Assembly: GCA_945859605.1 (NCBI GenBank)
Contig: OX243824.1
Coordinates: 23,519,417-23,583,416 of the forward strand
DNA from: Lumbricus rubellus
Lineage: Eukaryota; Annelida; Clitellata; Crassiclitellata; Lumbricidae
Reading direction: 5' to 3'
Length of the DNA stretch: 64,000 bases
This document shows, piece by piece, positions 46,396-57,279 of the stretch (its first letter is position 1; each line of letters opens with the position of its first letter). Below the pieces are notes generated by a model that worked only from the letters and a program-made list of their open reading frames with translations, was not told the origin of the DNA and did no database searches. The translations under genes were made by a program, and so were the position numbers.

Positions 46396-49300
46396 ACATG
46401 TCTTTGTAACCTAAATTGGAGGTTTAAACCATAAAGAGCGAAGGGACTGAAGTTAGATTACTTCTTTGGAGGCTTGTTAACAGGGAAATTTTCTAAGGTA
46501 TCCTGTTAGCATGCGTCTAAAGAAGCAATCTTAACAGTATCAGGATAACAAGTTAAGGTGCTGACAAGATAAAAAAAAATATCACCCACAGAAATTACTC
46601 AGTAACTGTTTTGAGAATCTTCTTTCTGAACAGAGAGAGAGAGAAAAGACTCAACGATATGAAGAGAGAAACAACAATTTTGGCAAATAAAAGCTATTTA
46701 CAAAGTTCATCAATCAATAAATCAATCAATCAATCAGTCCTCGTCTATTGAAAATAATAACGGCTACATAATAACGGATAACGGAACAGTTAACAGCTTA
46801 TACAAGGACTGGGGGCTAACCAACAACTGCTGATACTCTGGCAGTTATTACAATAAAATTCCAAGACTGCCGTGCACTTCACTCTAATGCCGAGTGCAAA
46901 AAGTTGATGACAACTGCATATTAGCAAATTTATTCCTATCCTGTAACTTTTAAACAGCAGGTCTTTTGATTAAATTAATCATCTGGTTTCGTCCAGTACA
47001 GCCAAATCTATATCTGTTGTAAATCACTGTGTTTTTACAGAGGATTTCCTTGCCAATAAACGAAAATGCAATGCAATACATGACAGACCTTCTCATCTCT
47101 GGATGTAGTGCTAAGACTATATGACATATACACCAAAGTGCAGTAAGTTAGCAGTTGGTTTACTAAGGATATACTTACTTACTTAAAATCCTGGAAAGGG
47201 CAGAACTGCTAGAACAGTCTAAATATTTCATCGCTACATGCCCCTAGACATAGTTGATATAACAGGACATACCATACTCATAACAACGATAATAATAATA
47301 ATACTAAGAAATCACAGTATTACCGTTGAATCACCACAGCAATTAATTATTGTAAGAGATCAAAGAACTGTTCAATACATGTAAAACTCCAATAGCCGTT
47401 CAATTAAAATAAGACGAAATGAGTCTTGCTAACAAGCAAAGCAAGGGTACACCTTGTCGTATAATCCAAAGCATTGTGCTTAAACTTTAACGCAGGTTTT
47501 ATTTAACGCGCAGTTGTACACAAAATGTGCAGTTCTAAATGGATTTGTGCAGTTGTAGAAGCACTTCTGTACAGTTAAAACTATCAAAAAATGGTCATTG
47601 TCCTCTGATTGGAAGTAATTTACCATGGACAATGGGAAGGGAAAAAGGGGTTGTGCAGTTCTAAAAATTCCTTAAAACAGCCCTGATTTAATAAGTGCCG
47701 TAAAATTAAACGTTTTGCAACAAGAGATCATCGATTCCAAGGCAAAACAACGTCCATTTTCACGCCAGTTTAGTTATTGTGAATAATAATCATCACGTAT
47801 GCTTATGTAGCATTCCTTCAACGTTTGCTCCTCAGATGCGCTCCTGAACATGACGTCTAAACAGGAATCTTACCAACCAGTCTTTGTTGAACAATGCATC
47901 GAAAGGCAGAACAAATATCACGACGCTTGTACGTCAACGATTAAAAAATGCAAAGCAATCAGTTTTTAGAATTTGTATCTATGCTGAAATTTTTTCAATC
48001 GATAAAACTTAACATCTATAGGCTATGTGAAAAACACTGTACATCTTTAACAAGTGAGTAAAATTTTTGTGACAAAGAAGTGACCAAAGGGGATGCATCA
48101 GTTTGAATTAGTTTGCAAAGAATTAATTAATTAATTAAGAATTAGAATTAATAAATAACAAATGGACTATCATGACAGATGTTCAATCAATTCCAATCCC
48201 TACGCTAATGACTTCCATGCGCATACTTCCATACATCTCCCGTTGCCAATATCTACTGTAAAAGCTCCTTTAGAGTCAGAGAGCATGAAACACGAAGTTT
48301 GTTCACTGCTACAACACATAATTTTAACGCAACCTCATTATCGCACATAACATGGAACGTGATGTGCGTTCCAAAAATCTCATTTCAGGAGTGTTCAATT
48401 GCAAGGTGTTTCTCATGAAGATACAGCTGTAGCAATAAAAAGATGTGCTGTCAGCTCCTTTTCCCCAAATAACCAGGTAACCCCAACTCTGATGTAATAC
48501 AGTTAAGAGGCAAAGATCCAAGTTATTTACAGTTAGAATGTGATAACAAGCTCTCAGAATAACAGGGTGCTCAACGATGCTCCTGAAAGAGTCAGGTTTA
48601 ACAAGGTTCCAAATCACATTCTGAAAATTTTCTTCATCAATGACACAGGCAACACAGGTAGTCAGAAGCCATACAAACACAAATCTATGAAATGAAAAGC
48701 CCTTATCTTCTAATCAAATCCAGCACCATTATCAAAAGCATGCAATACTTATTGTTGACAGTCGTCTTAAGTAAAAACCTTGTTAAAATCTGCAATACGT
48801 TGAAGAAGCCTAGTCAAATATCTTTGTTCATACCTTTTCGTGTACACTGGTCTTAGTAGATCGATAATAATTTGTCCTTTGACATGAAAACAAATTATCA
48901 CTCTTCACAAGACTCGCTCTCCATAATTCAAATACTGTAGTTAAAAAACCCAAAGCACTTGGACTTAAATTACGACGGTGCATAAAAACCATGCTACCTC
49001 CAGAAAGCCCAAGCACAGTAAAAACAAAACCTGTCCAGTGTCCAAGTATAATTAGCAGTGCCTGCTCTGATTGTAATTACACTACAAAGAGTCAGTGGAA
49101 TTAATTCTACTGTGTGGCTAAAGTGACCTAACATCATTCCAAACAAAACATCTGAACAGCTCATATCTATAAAAAATGTACAACAAGCCCAGCACTGTCT
49201 AAAAAGCAATAACGACGGTGTGTTCATGAAATGTTCAGATACCAGGTCACCGCAGCGTCAAGCATTATAGCATAACGAAAATTTTCTAACTGTAACATCA

Positions 49301-50274
49301 CCGAAAACTCACTAGGAGCGCTCCCAACCCAACTGGGAGAACCCTCGATTAAACACCATTGACTTCAAATGCTTGCAGAACAGACAAAGAGACAGGTTGA
49401 CAATCTCAGCTTTAGTTTTATTCACTAATTCAATTAAAGAATTTATATAGCACACCTTTAAAAAGTCCTCACAGAGGCATGCACACCAAGTCCAACTATG
49501 GTGATACAAAAAGTTTTAAGGTACCTGCACAACACTGATGAATCAAGTAATAAGCATATCTCCAACAGGAGACTATTCCAAACAGATGGACTAACAACTG
49601 AGTAAGAATGATGCTGACATGTTGAGTTCCAACACGAGAGACGTACAGTTCCTGCTAAAGTAAAGAACGGGCTCTGCAAGCAGACACTGGACAAGCAGAG
49701 CTCACACAGACATGCCGTAGTATAGCCAAGGAGACGTGGATGGTTGTGCCAGGTCACAAGAGCGACAAAAAGCAACTGGGTTGAGTAGAATAGGAATAAG
49801 CTTTGGGAAAGAAGAACACCCTTATCGGCTGAACAAGGGAGCCTGCAGCCAGGAACAGACCAGGCAGAGATACAGAGAGATATTACTGTATCAGTCATAC
49901 AAGTATACATCTAGATTTAGACCACAATGAGTGCATCAATGAATTATGTCTGTGTGCAATGATGTCACATCATGTGACAGAAAGTATGGAAACATTTGTA
50001 AAGCACCACTTTGAAAACAATGCTCAGCGGCACTCCCAAAGTAATTAAACCAACCCAGCATCAAACAATCGCAATGTCTTCTGGCATCAGATAAATATAA
50101 ATGGCTCCCAAGTTATTACAGTACATAATCCATCAGAAACTGGTAGACTAAATATACAACTTGAAGCACCCATTTTTACAGGATAATGTCAAAATGAGAT
50201 AACAAGAAATCACCACAAATGAATGGCAAAGCAGAGATCTCATCAGACCGTAAGCAAAGAAACAGGTTTCAATT

Positions 50275-50280
50275 TTTATT
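50275..50280 (-). promoter_or_regulatory. ATXN3: Candidate polyadenylation signal of ATXN3
   Basis: aataaa on the minus strand (tttatt on plus), 220 bp beyond the ATXN3 stop codon. It is the first such hexamer seen downstream; use is not shown. Confidence 0.4.
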
Positions 50281-50499
50281 CTAAGCGAACCTAACTTAAA
50301 GCTTCCACAAACTGTAAATCATGTGTATGTGATGCAGTATAACGCAGTTAGACATCCATGCAATGCTATTGAAATACAGCGGCTAAAGAAGACAGAAATC
50401 CAGCAGCTAAGAAGCCATCAAGACGTTGTCGTCATGATGAAGTCTTCAACCGTTGTACAGCCAAATTTGCAAGCACCTTTCCTCCGCCAGTAGTCGAGC

Positions 50500-50561
50500 C
50501 TAAACACTGTTTTCCATTGACATCTTGATTGCCATCTCCAGAAGAGTTTCTTCCGGTAGAT
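50500..50561 (-). CDS. ATXN3: ATXN3 exon 7 (UIM3 and stop)
   Basis: Completes D302 and encodes LPEETLLEMAIKMSMENSV then tag. The acceptor is ttgtttccag. This matches the third-UIM isoform of vertebrate ataxin-3 in position and pattern. Confidence 0.92.
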
Positions 50562-50581
50562 CTGGAAACAACAAATCATCA

Positions 50582-50665
50582 ATCAATCAATCACATCAAT
50601 TAATATAGCGCCCCTTCAAGATCTCTACTCAGAGGCGCTTACAACCCAGGCCTGGTCTAAAAGAA
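50582..50665 (-). mobile_element. Family A LINE/SINE tail with (TGAT)n, minus strand
   Basis: caatcaatcaatcaca, then ttaatatagcgccccttcaa, gatctctactcagaggcgct: the reverse complement of a tail ending in tgat repeats. It starts ~20 bp outside ATXN3 exon 7, in intron 6. Confidence 0.72.
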
Positions 50666-50784
50666 AGGTCTTGAGAAGACGGTAGAAAGAGCCAGCAGAG
50701 TCACAGGGAAGAGAACGGAGAGCTGCAAGAAGGCCATCAATATTAAAATTAGAACTGATCTTCGCTAACAAGTTTTTACAGTTG

Positions 50785-51055
50785 CTGGACTCAGATTCTG
50801 AACTCTGACCTAATCGTTATCATAATCTGGAACTGGATTCTGAAACTCTGACCTAGAATCTGGAACGTTGACCTAAATTCTGGAACTCTAACCTAGATTC
50901 TGGAACTCTGATCTAGATTCTGGAACTCTGACCTAGATTCTGGAACTCTGACCCAGATTCTGAAACTCAAAAATTATTTCCAAAACTCTGACCTAAATTC
51001 TGGAACTCTGGCCTAGATTCTGGAACTCTGAATCAGATTCTGGAACTCTGCCATT
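50785..51055. repeat. Minisatellite, 20-bp unit, ATXN3 intron 6
   Basis: About a dozen copies of attctggaactctgacctag with substitutions (aatcag, cccag). Confidence 0.93.
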
Positions 51056-51167
51056 AACCTCAACCATGAATAGCTGCCATACATTGTAAAGGCTAAATCC
51101 ATCAAGGCAGCGAAATGCATGAGAAACTACAACCTGTTCAAAAAAAGCCATTCATTATCCCACTCAC

Positions 51168-51344
51168 CATCGGACGGGACGGCTGAAGCAGGCGGTGGCG
51201 GCGTCGAGTGTGGTTCACCAGAGTTACCCTCTTTTCGATCAAGGAATGCTAGCCGCTGTTTTCGTAAGCCTTCAACGTCTAATGACTCTTGTTGGACTCT
51301 CGCTTCTGCAGAGGTCGTTGGCTCCATTGGGAACCGGTCAAACT
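51168..51344 (-). CDS. ATXN3: ATXN3 exon 6 (linker replacing polyQ region)
   Basis: Completes E243 and encodes FDRFPMEPTTSAEARVQQES, LDVEGLRKQRLAFLDRKEGN, then a Ser/Pro-rich tail with PPPP. The LRKQR segment resembles the LRKRREAYF stretch before polyQ in vertebrates. The acceptor is attattctgcag and the donor is gatg then gtgagt, phase 1. Confidence 0.93.
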
Positions 51345-51689
51345 CTGCAGAATAATGTAATACATGCACCGCTGCTTTATGCCAATTCGAACCAAAGGCT
51401 AGATCACTAAACAAATTAAACTCTTAAACCGGACCAAGCCATCAGACATGAGAATATGCTATATACCAGAGCCCACATTGCAAATGACATCTGGCCTGAG
51501 AACGTGTCAGATAACAGGACCAACACTGCCATAATGAATATCATACATAAACTAGAGCGCACAATCGAAGGTCACTTGACCATTAGATTATAACAGGTGC
51601 CTGGCACATCGTAAATAAACTTGCCTTGCAGCAGTCCGATCAGTGCTTTATGTTAAAGTTGCTAGTTTAATAATAATATATATATAATA

Positions 51690-51790
51690 TTATTCTTTAA
51701 TGATTCAATCTGACAAACTGCAGAATGATTACAGGTACAGGTTATACGAAATACGGCCCACTAAATTATAACACGACACGCAGCTCGGCT
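51690..51790. repeat. Possible diverged R1 repeat fragment
   Basis: tttaatgattcaatctgaca, aactgcagaatgattacagg resembles the start of the 18352 and 21658 repeats. Weak. Confidence 0.4.
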
Positions 51791-51916
51791 TTACAGCACT
51801 CCTAGTTCGGCCAAGCCAGAAGTTGGAGGGGCTATCTCATTTTCAGCAGAACCCGAGTCAAGCAACACAACAGCAAAGCGCTACTGGCAGCTAACAGAAA
51901 CTTTAATAAATTAATG

Positions 51917-52000
51917 CCCTGTGTGAGGCTCGAACCCGGGTCGCGTGGATGACTCTCAGTTTAACGACCAGCACTCCCTCAACTGAGCTACAGACCCCCC
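51917..52000 (-). mobile_element. tRNA-like sequence (SINE head), minus strand, ATXN3 intron 5
   Basis: On the minus strand ggggtctgtagctcagttga carries an A box and gggttcgagcc a near-perfect B box at the right distance. The acceptor stem has no partner at the 3' side and the anticodon arm pairs poorly, so it is not a working tRNA. It is probably the head of a third SINE family or a tRNA pseudogene. It starts 20 nt past the donor of exon 5. Confidence 0.6.
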
Positions 52001-52020
52001 ATAATTTGACGCAGATTTAC

Positions 52021-52266
52021 CGAGCATGCTCAGCTTCAGAGCCTCTTTAAGCGTCTTATCATCGTCTTCGTCCAGATGGCGACTTTCTTCGATCGCTTTC
52101 TTTAGCTCCTCGTCATAGTCGTCAATCGAAGTCGACGACTTCTCCGTCCCCGACTTGACTTCGCTGAGTAACTTTGGTTTTTCCCGCTGAACAACCGGCA
52201 CGAGCTTTATGATCTCGTCCGCATCACACGGCGGTAATTCTCCACTCAGCACAAAGATGGAGTAAC
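52021..52266 (-). CDS. ATXN3: ATXN3 exon 5 (end of Josephin, UIM1 and UIM2)
   Basis: Completes G161 and encodes YSIFVLSGELPPCDADEIIK, then the linker and two UIMs. The acceptor is ctttctcgcag and the donor is ctcg then gtaaat, phase 1. A methionine inside this exon (at 52252) is not the start; the exon begins upstream of it. Confidence 0.96.
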
Positions 52267-52372
52267 CTGCGAGAAAGCATTTACAAACTTCTCTTAAACG
52301 TTTATTACCAGTCTGAATTTTTAATAGAAACTATATAACCTCATATTCGCGTCAGAGCCGAATAGTGGACGT

Positions 52373-52592
52373 GGGGCGAGGTGGTGTAGTGGTGGCGTCG
52401 TTGCCTTGTAGCCAGAAGGTTCAAGGTTCGAATCCACCTCAAGTTGCTGCGTAAGGACCTTGGACAAGTCCTTCACTCACAATTGCTCAGCGCTTCGGCG
52501 TGAAACTCTGATGCAGTGTCCGCTCTGCATTCGGGAGCGCCTCTAAGTAGCGAGCTTGAAGGGGCGCTATAACAAGTGCACATACAAACAAA
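52373..52592 (+). mobile_element. tRNA-derived SINE (family A), full-length, plus strand
   Basis: Head ggggcgaggtggtgtagtgg, B box ggttcgaatcc, ggaccttggacaagtcc, cgcttcggcgtgaaactc, tail gggagcgcctctaagtagcg and ggggcgctataacaagtgca. It lies in ATXN3 intron 4, antisense to the gene. Confidence 0.9.
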
Positions 52593-52919
52593 TGACTATT
52601 CAGCCAAAAGATTTAAAAGTAAGTTGGCAAGTTGTATCTAAGTGATTAAACAGGTGTCGTAACAAATGAAGTGAACACAACTTTGGCAAGTCAATAAAAA
52701 CGAAAAAGGAATCCGCTGATAATTAATTCACTTGGAAGCAAAGCCACATTCCAAATTCTAATCCCTTGGACAAAACCAGTGGAGATCCTCAATCCCAAAG
52801 TGACTACAAGACAAGCTACATGTTTGGAGGTTTCATCCCAGTCCTGTGTGACACTGAAAAACTTTGGGCTTAGCAAAGGTCACACCACAAGAAACGTGTT
52901 GAATCATCACCACTTCCGC

Positions 52920-53125
52920 ATTTAACCCAGCATTGTGATTTTGCTATGTGGGTCCCTCAATGTGGAATCAACTTCCCCCGGGACTTCCTAGCATGATTCT
53001 GGTAAGAAATTCACCTGCATCTTTTCGCTGTTCAAAGACCTTTCTCTTTTCATGGGCCTGTGACGCTGACAGCGCTTCTGAATAGCTCTGCTGTGAGAAG
53101 CGCTTTACAAATATTAGATTAGATT
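52920..53125 (+). mobile_element. LINE 3' tail (type 2), ATXN3 intron 4
   Basis: gtccctcaatgtggaatcaa (a decayed WN motif) then cgcttctgaatagctctgct, gtgagaagcgctttacaaat and attagattagatta at the 3' end. It ends ~30 bp from the ATXN3 exon 4 donor. Confidence 0.65.
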
Positions 53126-53154
53126 ATATATTAAGCCATGATGGTAGGCCTGAC

Positions 53155-53309
53155 CTTCGTGCTGAAGCTGCTTCAGGAAAAGCGACAAGAACGTGTCGGA
53201 GAGCAGTTCAGGGCTCGTCAGCAGAGAGTTGAGATTGAACCACTGGTTCCCTATGTGCCGTATAGTGAACCAGTGCTCCTTGAAGTTACACACAAAGGCT
53301 TTCTGTGTC
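53155..53309 (-). CDS. ATXN3: ATXN3 exon 4 (catalytic His and Asn)
   Basis: Completes R109 and encodes TQKAFVCNFKEHWFTIRHIG, NQWFNLNSLLTSPELLSDTF, LSLFLKQLQHE. It carries H121 and N136. The acceptor is aactgtttcag and the donor is gaag then gtcagg, phase 1. Confidence 0.97.
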
Positions 53310-53659
53310 CTGAAACAGTTAGGTACAAACAAAATAGTAGCATCACAATCATACACTACATTACACTAAAATATGAGTAATTCACAAGCGCATATTCTAG
53401 CATACTTCACAAAAATAATGTACCATGCAATGGAATTTGTTGAACATTCCTTTAAAACTGGATATACAGCTTAATTGAAAAGATGTCTATCTAAAAGGTA
53501 ATATAATTAAGAGGCACTTCTGACCAAATTAGTGATATAATTTAAAAATAAAAGAACATTTTCGGAACATAACTTCTATATACATTCACTTTTTAAATTA
53601 ATTTATTTTTGCATCTGCAACAGCATCCCTTCAAGCTCTCTACTCATTGCACTCCCGAC

Positions 53660-54645
53660 CAGTGATCCCGTTAAGGTCTGAATTCTTAGAGTCGTGGATG
53701 CATCACGTCAAGAAAATTGGAGTCCACGCCAAATGGATGAGAGTCATGGACTCCACACCCACCCATTTTTGGAGTCCCATCGGGCCACAGTAGGCCCTAG
53801 GCTAAATGCAAGAAATCCGAAATTCTTATATTATTATTAGGCCCTGTAGGCGAATAGGCGACAAAGGGCCAACCCTTATTATTAGCCAACGTACCGGTAT
53901 ACAGGGGCGGATACATAAATTTGTAAAGGGGCCGTAACCTGTTGACCTCACTATTTGCATTAATTTAGATTTCTTGAAACCAAATGGGGGGCCATGTCCC
54001 ATGCAATTTTTAAATGGGGGCCATGGCCGGATTGGCCACCTGCATCCGCCCCTGCCGCTAACAAGGACATCATTTCATAAATTTTTTAGCCTAGCCTATA
54101 TACAACCAGTAGGCCTGCCAATCTTCCCGACGATAATTCTTACTTTTCAACATTTTAGCATTTTTCTTTTTCTTTTAATTTTCTTCATTTTAAGATCTAT
54201 CCGACGACTGTCCATTAGGCTTACTTTTAAAGCCAGGAACTGGAACGCTCTAGCTCTAGCGTATTATAGATGACATAATTAGGCATACATAATTTATAGC
54301 CTATAGGCTGCCGCTATATGTATAGACTATGTACGTCACTCACTATAGCAAAGAAATAAAATATTAACAAATATGTTATTGTATCAATTATTTACCAATC
54401 ACCACTCACCAGTTTGTCGCATTGCATAAACTGTGACAGTAAGTAAGTAAGTGTTAGTGACACATAATTTATAGGCTACGGAGTACGGACCCCACGGTAT
54501 TTTTTATTGGTGTCCCATGGACGCATCGTTAATTTATTTGTGCGTCCATCCATAACTACGGTGCGTCCATGGACGCATGACCTTTATTTTTGTGCGTCCG
54601 GCGCCAAAATTTGTGCGTCCGGGACGCACACTAACGGAATCACTG
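53660..54645. mobile_element. 986-bp hAT-like element inside the SINE
   Basis: Ends cagtgatcccgtta and taacggaatcactg (one mismatch in 14). The exact 8-bp duplication ctcccgac lies at 53652-53659 and 54646-54653. Subterminal gtgcgtcc words repeat on the right side. There is no intact transposase; the 99-codon frame at 53974-54273 is unremarkable. Confidence 0.92.
53902..54054. mobile_element. 153-bp MITE nested in the hAT element
   Basis: Ends caggggcggata and tgcatccgcccctg are mirrored (12 of 14). The interior accaaatggggggcc, taaatgggggccatggcc and ggattggcc matches 26505-26604. Flanks ccggtata and ccgctaac do not match well, so the duplication has decayed or the class differs from hAT. 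Confidence 0.75.
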
Positions 54646-54917
54646 CTCCCGACTACATTGAAGTTTCATGTCGAAGTGCATGAGCAATTGCGAGTGAAGG
54701 ACTTGCTCACGGTCCCTACGAGGTGGTTTGGTTCTAAGTAACTAGGGGCATTGCAAAGCATATGGAAGTCCAAGATGGTGCACTAAGTGTTTGATTGAGG
54801 TTTCATGCTGTTAAATCAGGAGTGTCTTCAATGAGTTTATCCTGAATTGGAACTTTATTTATTCACAATTACAATTACAAAAACACCAAATTACAAATTT
54901 AATAACTTTCTCTTTAC

Positions 54918-55054
54918 CGTGGATCTGTCCTGGCCTCCTGGCAGATTGGTGCGGAGCTGTTAAATGGTATTAGCTCTAAATTCCAGACTTTCAGGGCTTC
55001 CTGTAGGACTTGGATCGAAAAGAAGCCACTGTCATCGTAATTCGACGATGGTTG
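54918..55054 (-). CDS. ATXN3: ATXN3 exon 3
   Basis: QPSSNYDDSGFFSIQVLQEA then LKVWNLELIPFNS and ARTDP; residues 64-108 plus two bases. DDSGFFSIQV is the family hallmark. The acceptor is tttttcaag and the donor is cacg then gtaaag, phase 2. Confidence 0.95.
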
Positions 55055-55508
55055 CTTGAAAAATCAATCAAAAAGACCCCACAAATTATTCATCAACAAT
55101 AACCATGCAAGAATCCACTGAAACACTTCACTAACTTGCATTCGATGTATTTGCAACTTCTCAGAGCAGCAGAAGGTGTTTCTGATAATCTCAATTGAAT
55201 AATAACTAATCAGGTGAAAAATATGAAGAGTTAAACATGAGGTGTTCAATAGTACTCAATAGTGTAGTGGCTATAGTAATGGACCATCAATTGGGGGAGT
55301 TCAAATCTCTGGAAGCACAGAAAATTTTCCAGTATGTTTCTGCCCAACATATGCCCCTACCCCCTAGAAAACTCAGAAATAATAAGCACACTGTCCGTAC
55401 ACTGGGGAAATGAGGCAGAAGGGGGGGGGCTATTCATCCACCTTCATAGGTCGAGGTTAAGAAAATGATGTCAGTAACATTGTTACCGATGTCTGACTTA
55501 GAACCAGA

Positions 55509-55589
55509 TTAATCCCTTTAGCGGCTGTTCCAATTATAATCGTCAATTTTTAGTACGATTATGAGCCGGCTGGCCACTAAAGGGGTTAA
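55509..55589. mobile_element. 81-bp TTAA-flanked mini-element, ATXN3 intron 2
   Basis: ttaatccctttagcggc at the left and gccactaaaggggttaa at the right, mirrored with two differences. The interior has a second small inverted repeat (ataatcgt and acgattat). It ends 80 bp past the donor of exon 2. Confidence 0.72.
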
Positions 55590-55668
55590 GGGATATTTAC
55601 GCTTGTTTTCTAACGAAATGACCAATAAAAGAACTTCGGGTGGAAATCTAAAGCCGCAACTTAGTCAC

Positions 55669-55833
55669 CTTCATGAAGTGTTGATATTCTTCCGAAGTGT
55701 ACCCGGCCTCAGCCATGTGCTGTCGCTCCGACTCATCCAGACTCTGAGCCAATTCGGCGAGGTCAATTGGACTGAAGTAGGGACCCTGGAGTATAGCGTT
55801 CAGACAGTGCTGAGCGCACAGTGACCCTTCTTG
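55669..55833 (-). CDS. ATXN3: ATXN3 exon 2 (catalytic cysteine)
   Basis: Fifty-five codons, QEGSLCAQHCLNAILQGPYF through AGYTSEEYQHFMK. C14 is the nucleophile. The acceptor is ctctcgtgttag and the donor is aag then gtgact. Confidence 0.96.
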
Positions 55834-56381
55834 CTAACACGAGAGAAAAAACAGAAGGAATGAATAAATCAGTAAATCAATGTTCATTGTCTCTAAAGCA
55901 GTCAGAAAAAGTGTCATTGTAAATATTATGCTGTTATTATAACCTGAGCAGTTTCGCTGAAGAGGTATCGTAAAAGCATAAAATAACGATCATAATTAAT
56001 TATAAGTGTGAATAACAATATAGCGATCAAGACATCATAATATCTAAAGGCACACACTCAGGCTCCTGCATTTTCTTGATGGCCTGTCTACAGTTTTTGC
56101 ACTTCAACACTGCATTCATGCACTCTGCTAATGCTCTGGGTGTAACTATAGTATCAGGGACAGAATGATGACACTGACCCTAATTAATCCGAACCCTAAC
56201 CGACCCTCACGATGCCTAATCTGATCCTAACCGACACACACGGTCCCCGATACTGCAATTACGCCGGCGATAGTCATCTCACTTTGAACTGTTTAGTTAG
56301 TGTTCAATGCTTGGCACTTTGAACATTGTCACAACATTGGTATTGAAGAACTGAGCTTACAGAAGATGTGTAGGTAGATTC

Positions 56382-56731
56382 GGTAAAATCCCAGACTGGC
56401 TGCCCGTACTCCAAACAATATGGCCGTTAACGAATGCAATAAAATTAGAGCGCGACCTATAGACGTTATCGCAACGTGAGGGTCGGTTAGGGCTCAGGTT
56501 AGGCATCGTGAGGGTCGGTTAGGGCTCAGGTTGGGCGTCGTGAGGGTCGGTTAGGGCTCAGGTTAGGTGTCGTGAGAGTCGGTTAGGGTTAGTTTTAGGG
56601 TTAGTGCAGTCATTCTGCTGAAATTGAAGCTGAATTGATGAACAATGTCGTCGATGGTCGCGCTCTAATTTTATTGCATTCGTTGGCAGCCATATTGTTT
56701 GGAGTACGGGCAGCCAGTCTGGGATTTTACC
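56382..56731. mobile_element. 350-bp fold-back element with 8-bp duplication, ATXN3 intron 1
   Basis: Inverted arms of ~75 bp, beginning ggtaaaatcccagactggct on both ends (the right one reversed), with only a few differences. The exact 8-bp duplication gtagattc lies at 56374-56381 and 56732-56739. The centre holds 3-4 tandem copies of a ~35-bp unit with gtcgtgagggtcggttaggg. GG ends with 8-bp duplication would suit a Merlin-like or fold-back element; this is an inference. Confidence 0.9.
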
Positions 56732-57279
56732 GTAGATTCTACTTGACACAAAAGCGACGAGCTGGATTAGTTTCCTGTCACTTTTAATACACCTTCATCG
56801 TAAACGCGTCAAATCAGCATAATCACTAAATATCTAGCATAATGCTGACTGTTTATCATCACAGAGGTGTGTCTGTGAAGTTTCAGTAGACAACTAGCTA
56901 CAGTGGTCAGCTTGCGGTGTACAATGCATGGGTTCCAGCCTCTCAAAGACGCTACACCATATAGGGCTTCAGCAAATCCTCTCGAGCAATATTGCTCATC
57001 ACAATCATATGCATGGTCTCAGCTTTGAAAGATTATAATTTACAGATTAGTCTGAAGGATAGTTCCTGTAAATTGACTTCCTGTACATTCCTACCAGCGC
57101 AGCATAGCGAAGACAACATAATAAACTAATGGTCAAAATGCGCTACGTAATTCAAATTCCAATCCGCCATAATTAAATCTGCGATCCAACAGCCAAGTCG
57201 CTATTCACCAGCGAAAATTATTGCATGAGATCAAAATCTGAAATCCAGAAAACATTAAGTAAACAACTTAGCATGTAAC

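Larger units (their letters stand above)
42911..50274. other. Intergenic region between two convergent genes
   Basis: No exon with recognisable coding content. Frames of 118-150 codons at 43413, 48324 and 49458 (minus) lack motifs. Supported contents are the LINE tail at 45040-45395, the repeat at 46190-46395 and minus-strand family A tail scraps at 47810-47850 and 49440-49480. A caatcaatcaatcag run lies at ~46715-46740. The remainder is AT-rich unique-looking sequence and probably includes the 3' UTRs of both neighbours. Confidence 0.5.
53609..54730 (-). mobile_element. SINE (family A) split by a hAT insertion
   Basis: The tail half at 53609-53659 (catcccttcaag...ctactcattgcactcccgac) and the body half at 54646-54730 (ctcccgactacattgaagtt...gtccctacgaggtgg) form one minus-strand SINE once 53660-54645 and one copy of ctcccgac are removed. 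The tRNA head is missing or decayed. Confidence 0.85.

Noticed and set aside
49458..49910. 150-codon minus-strand frame
   Set aside because: Leucine/cysteine-rich but with no recognisable domain; contains a family A tail scrap at one end.
51917..52000. Functional tRNA gene
   Set aside because: A and B boxes are present, but the acceptor stem does not pair and the anticodon arm is poor; treated as a SINE head or pseudogene.
56460..56600. Interstitial telomere repeat
   Set aside because: ggttaggg words occur, but the unit is ~35 bp with other sequence and lies within a fold-back transposon; not a true TTAGGG array.
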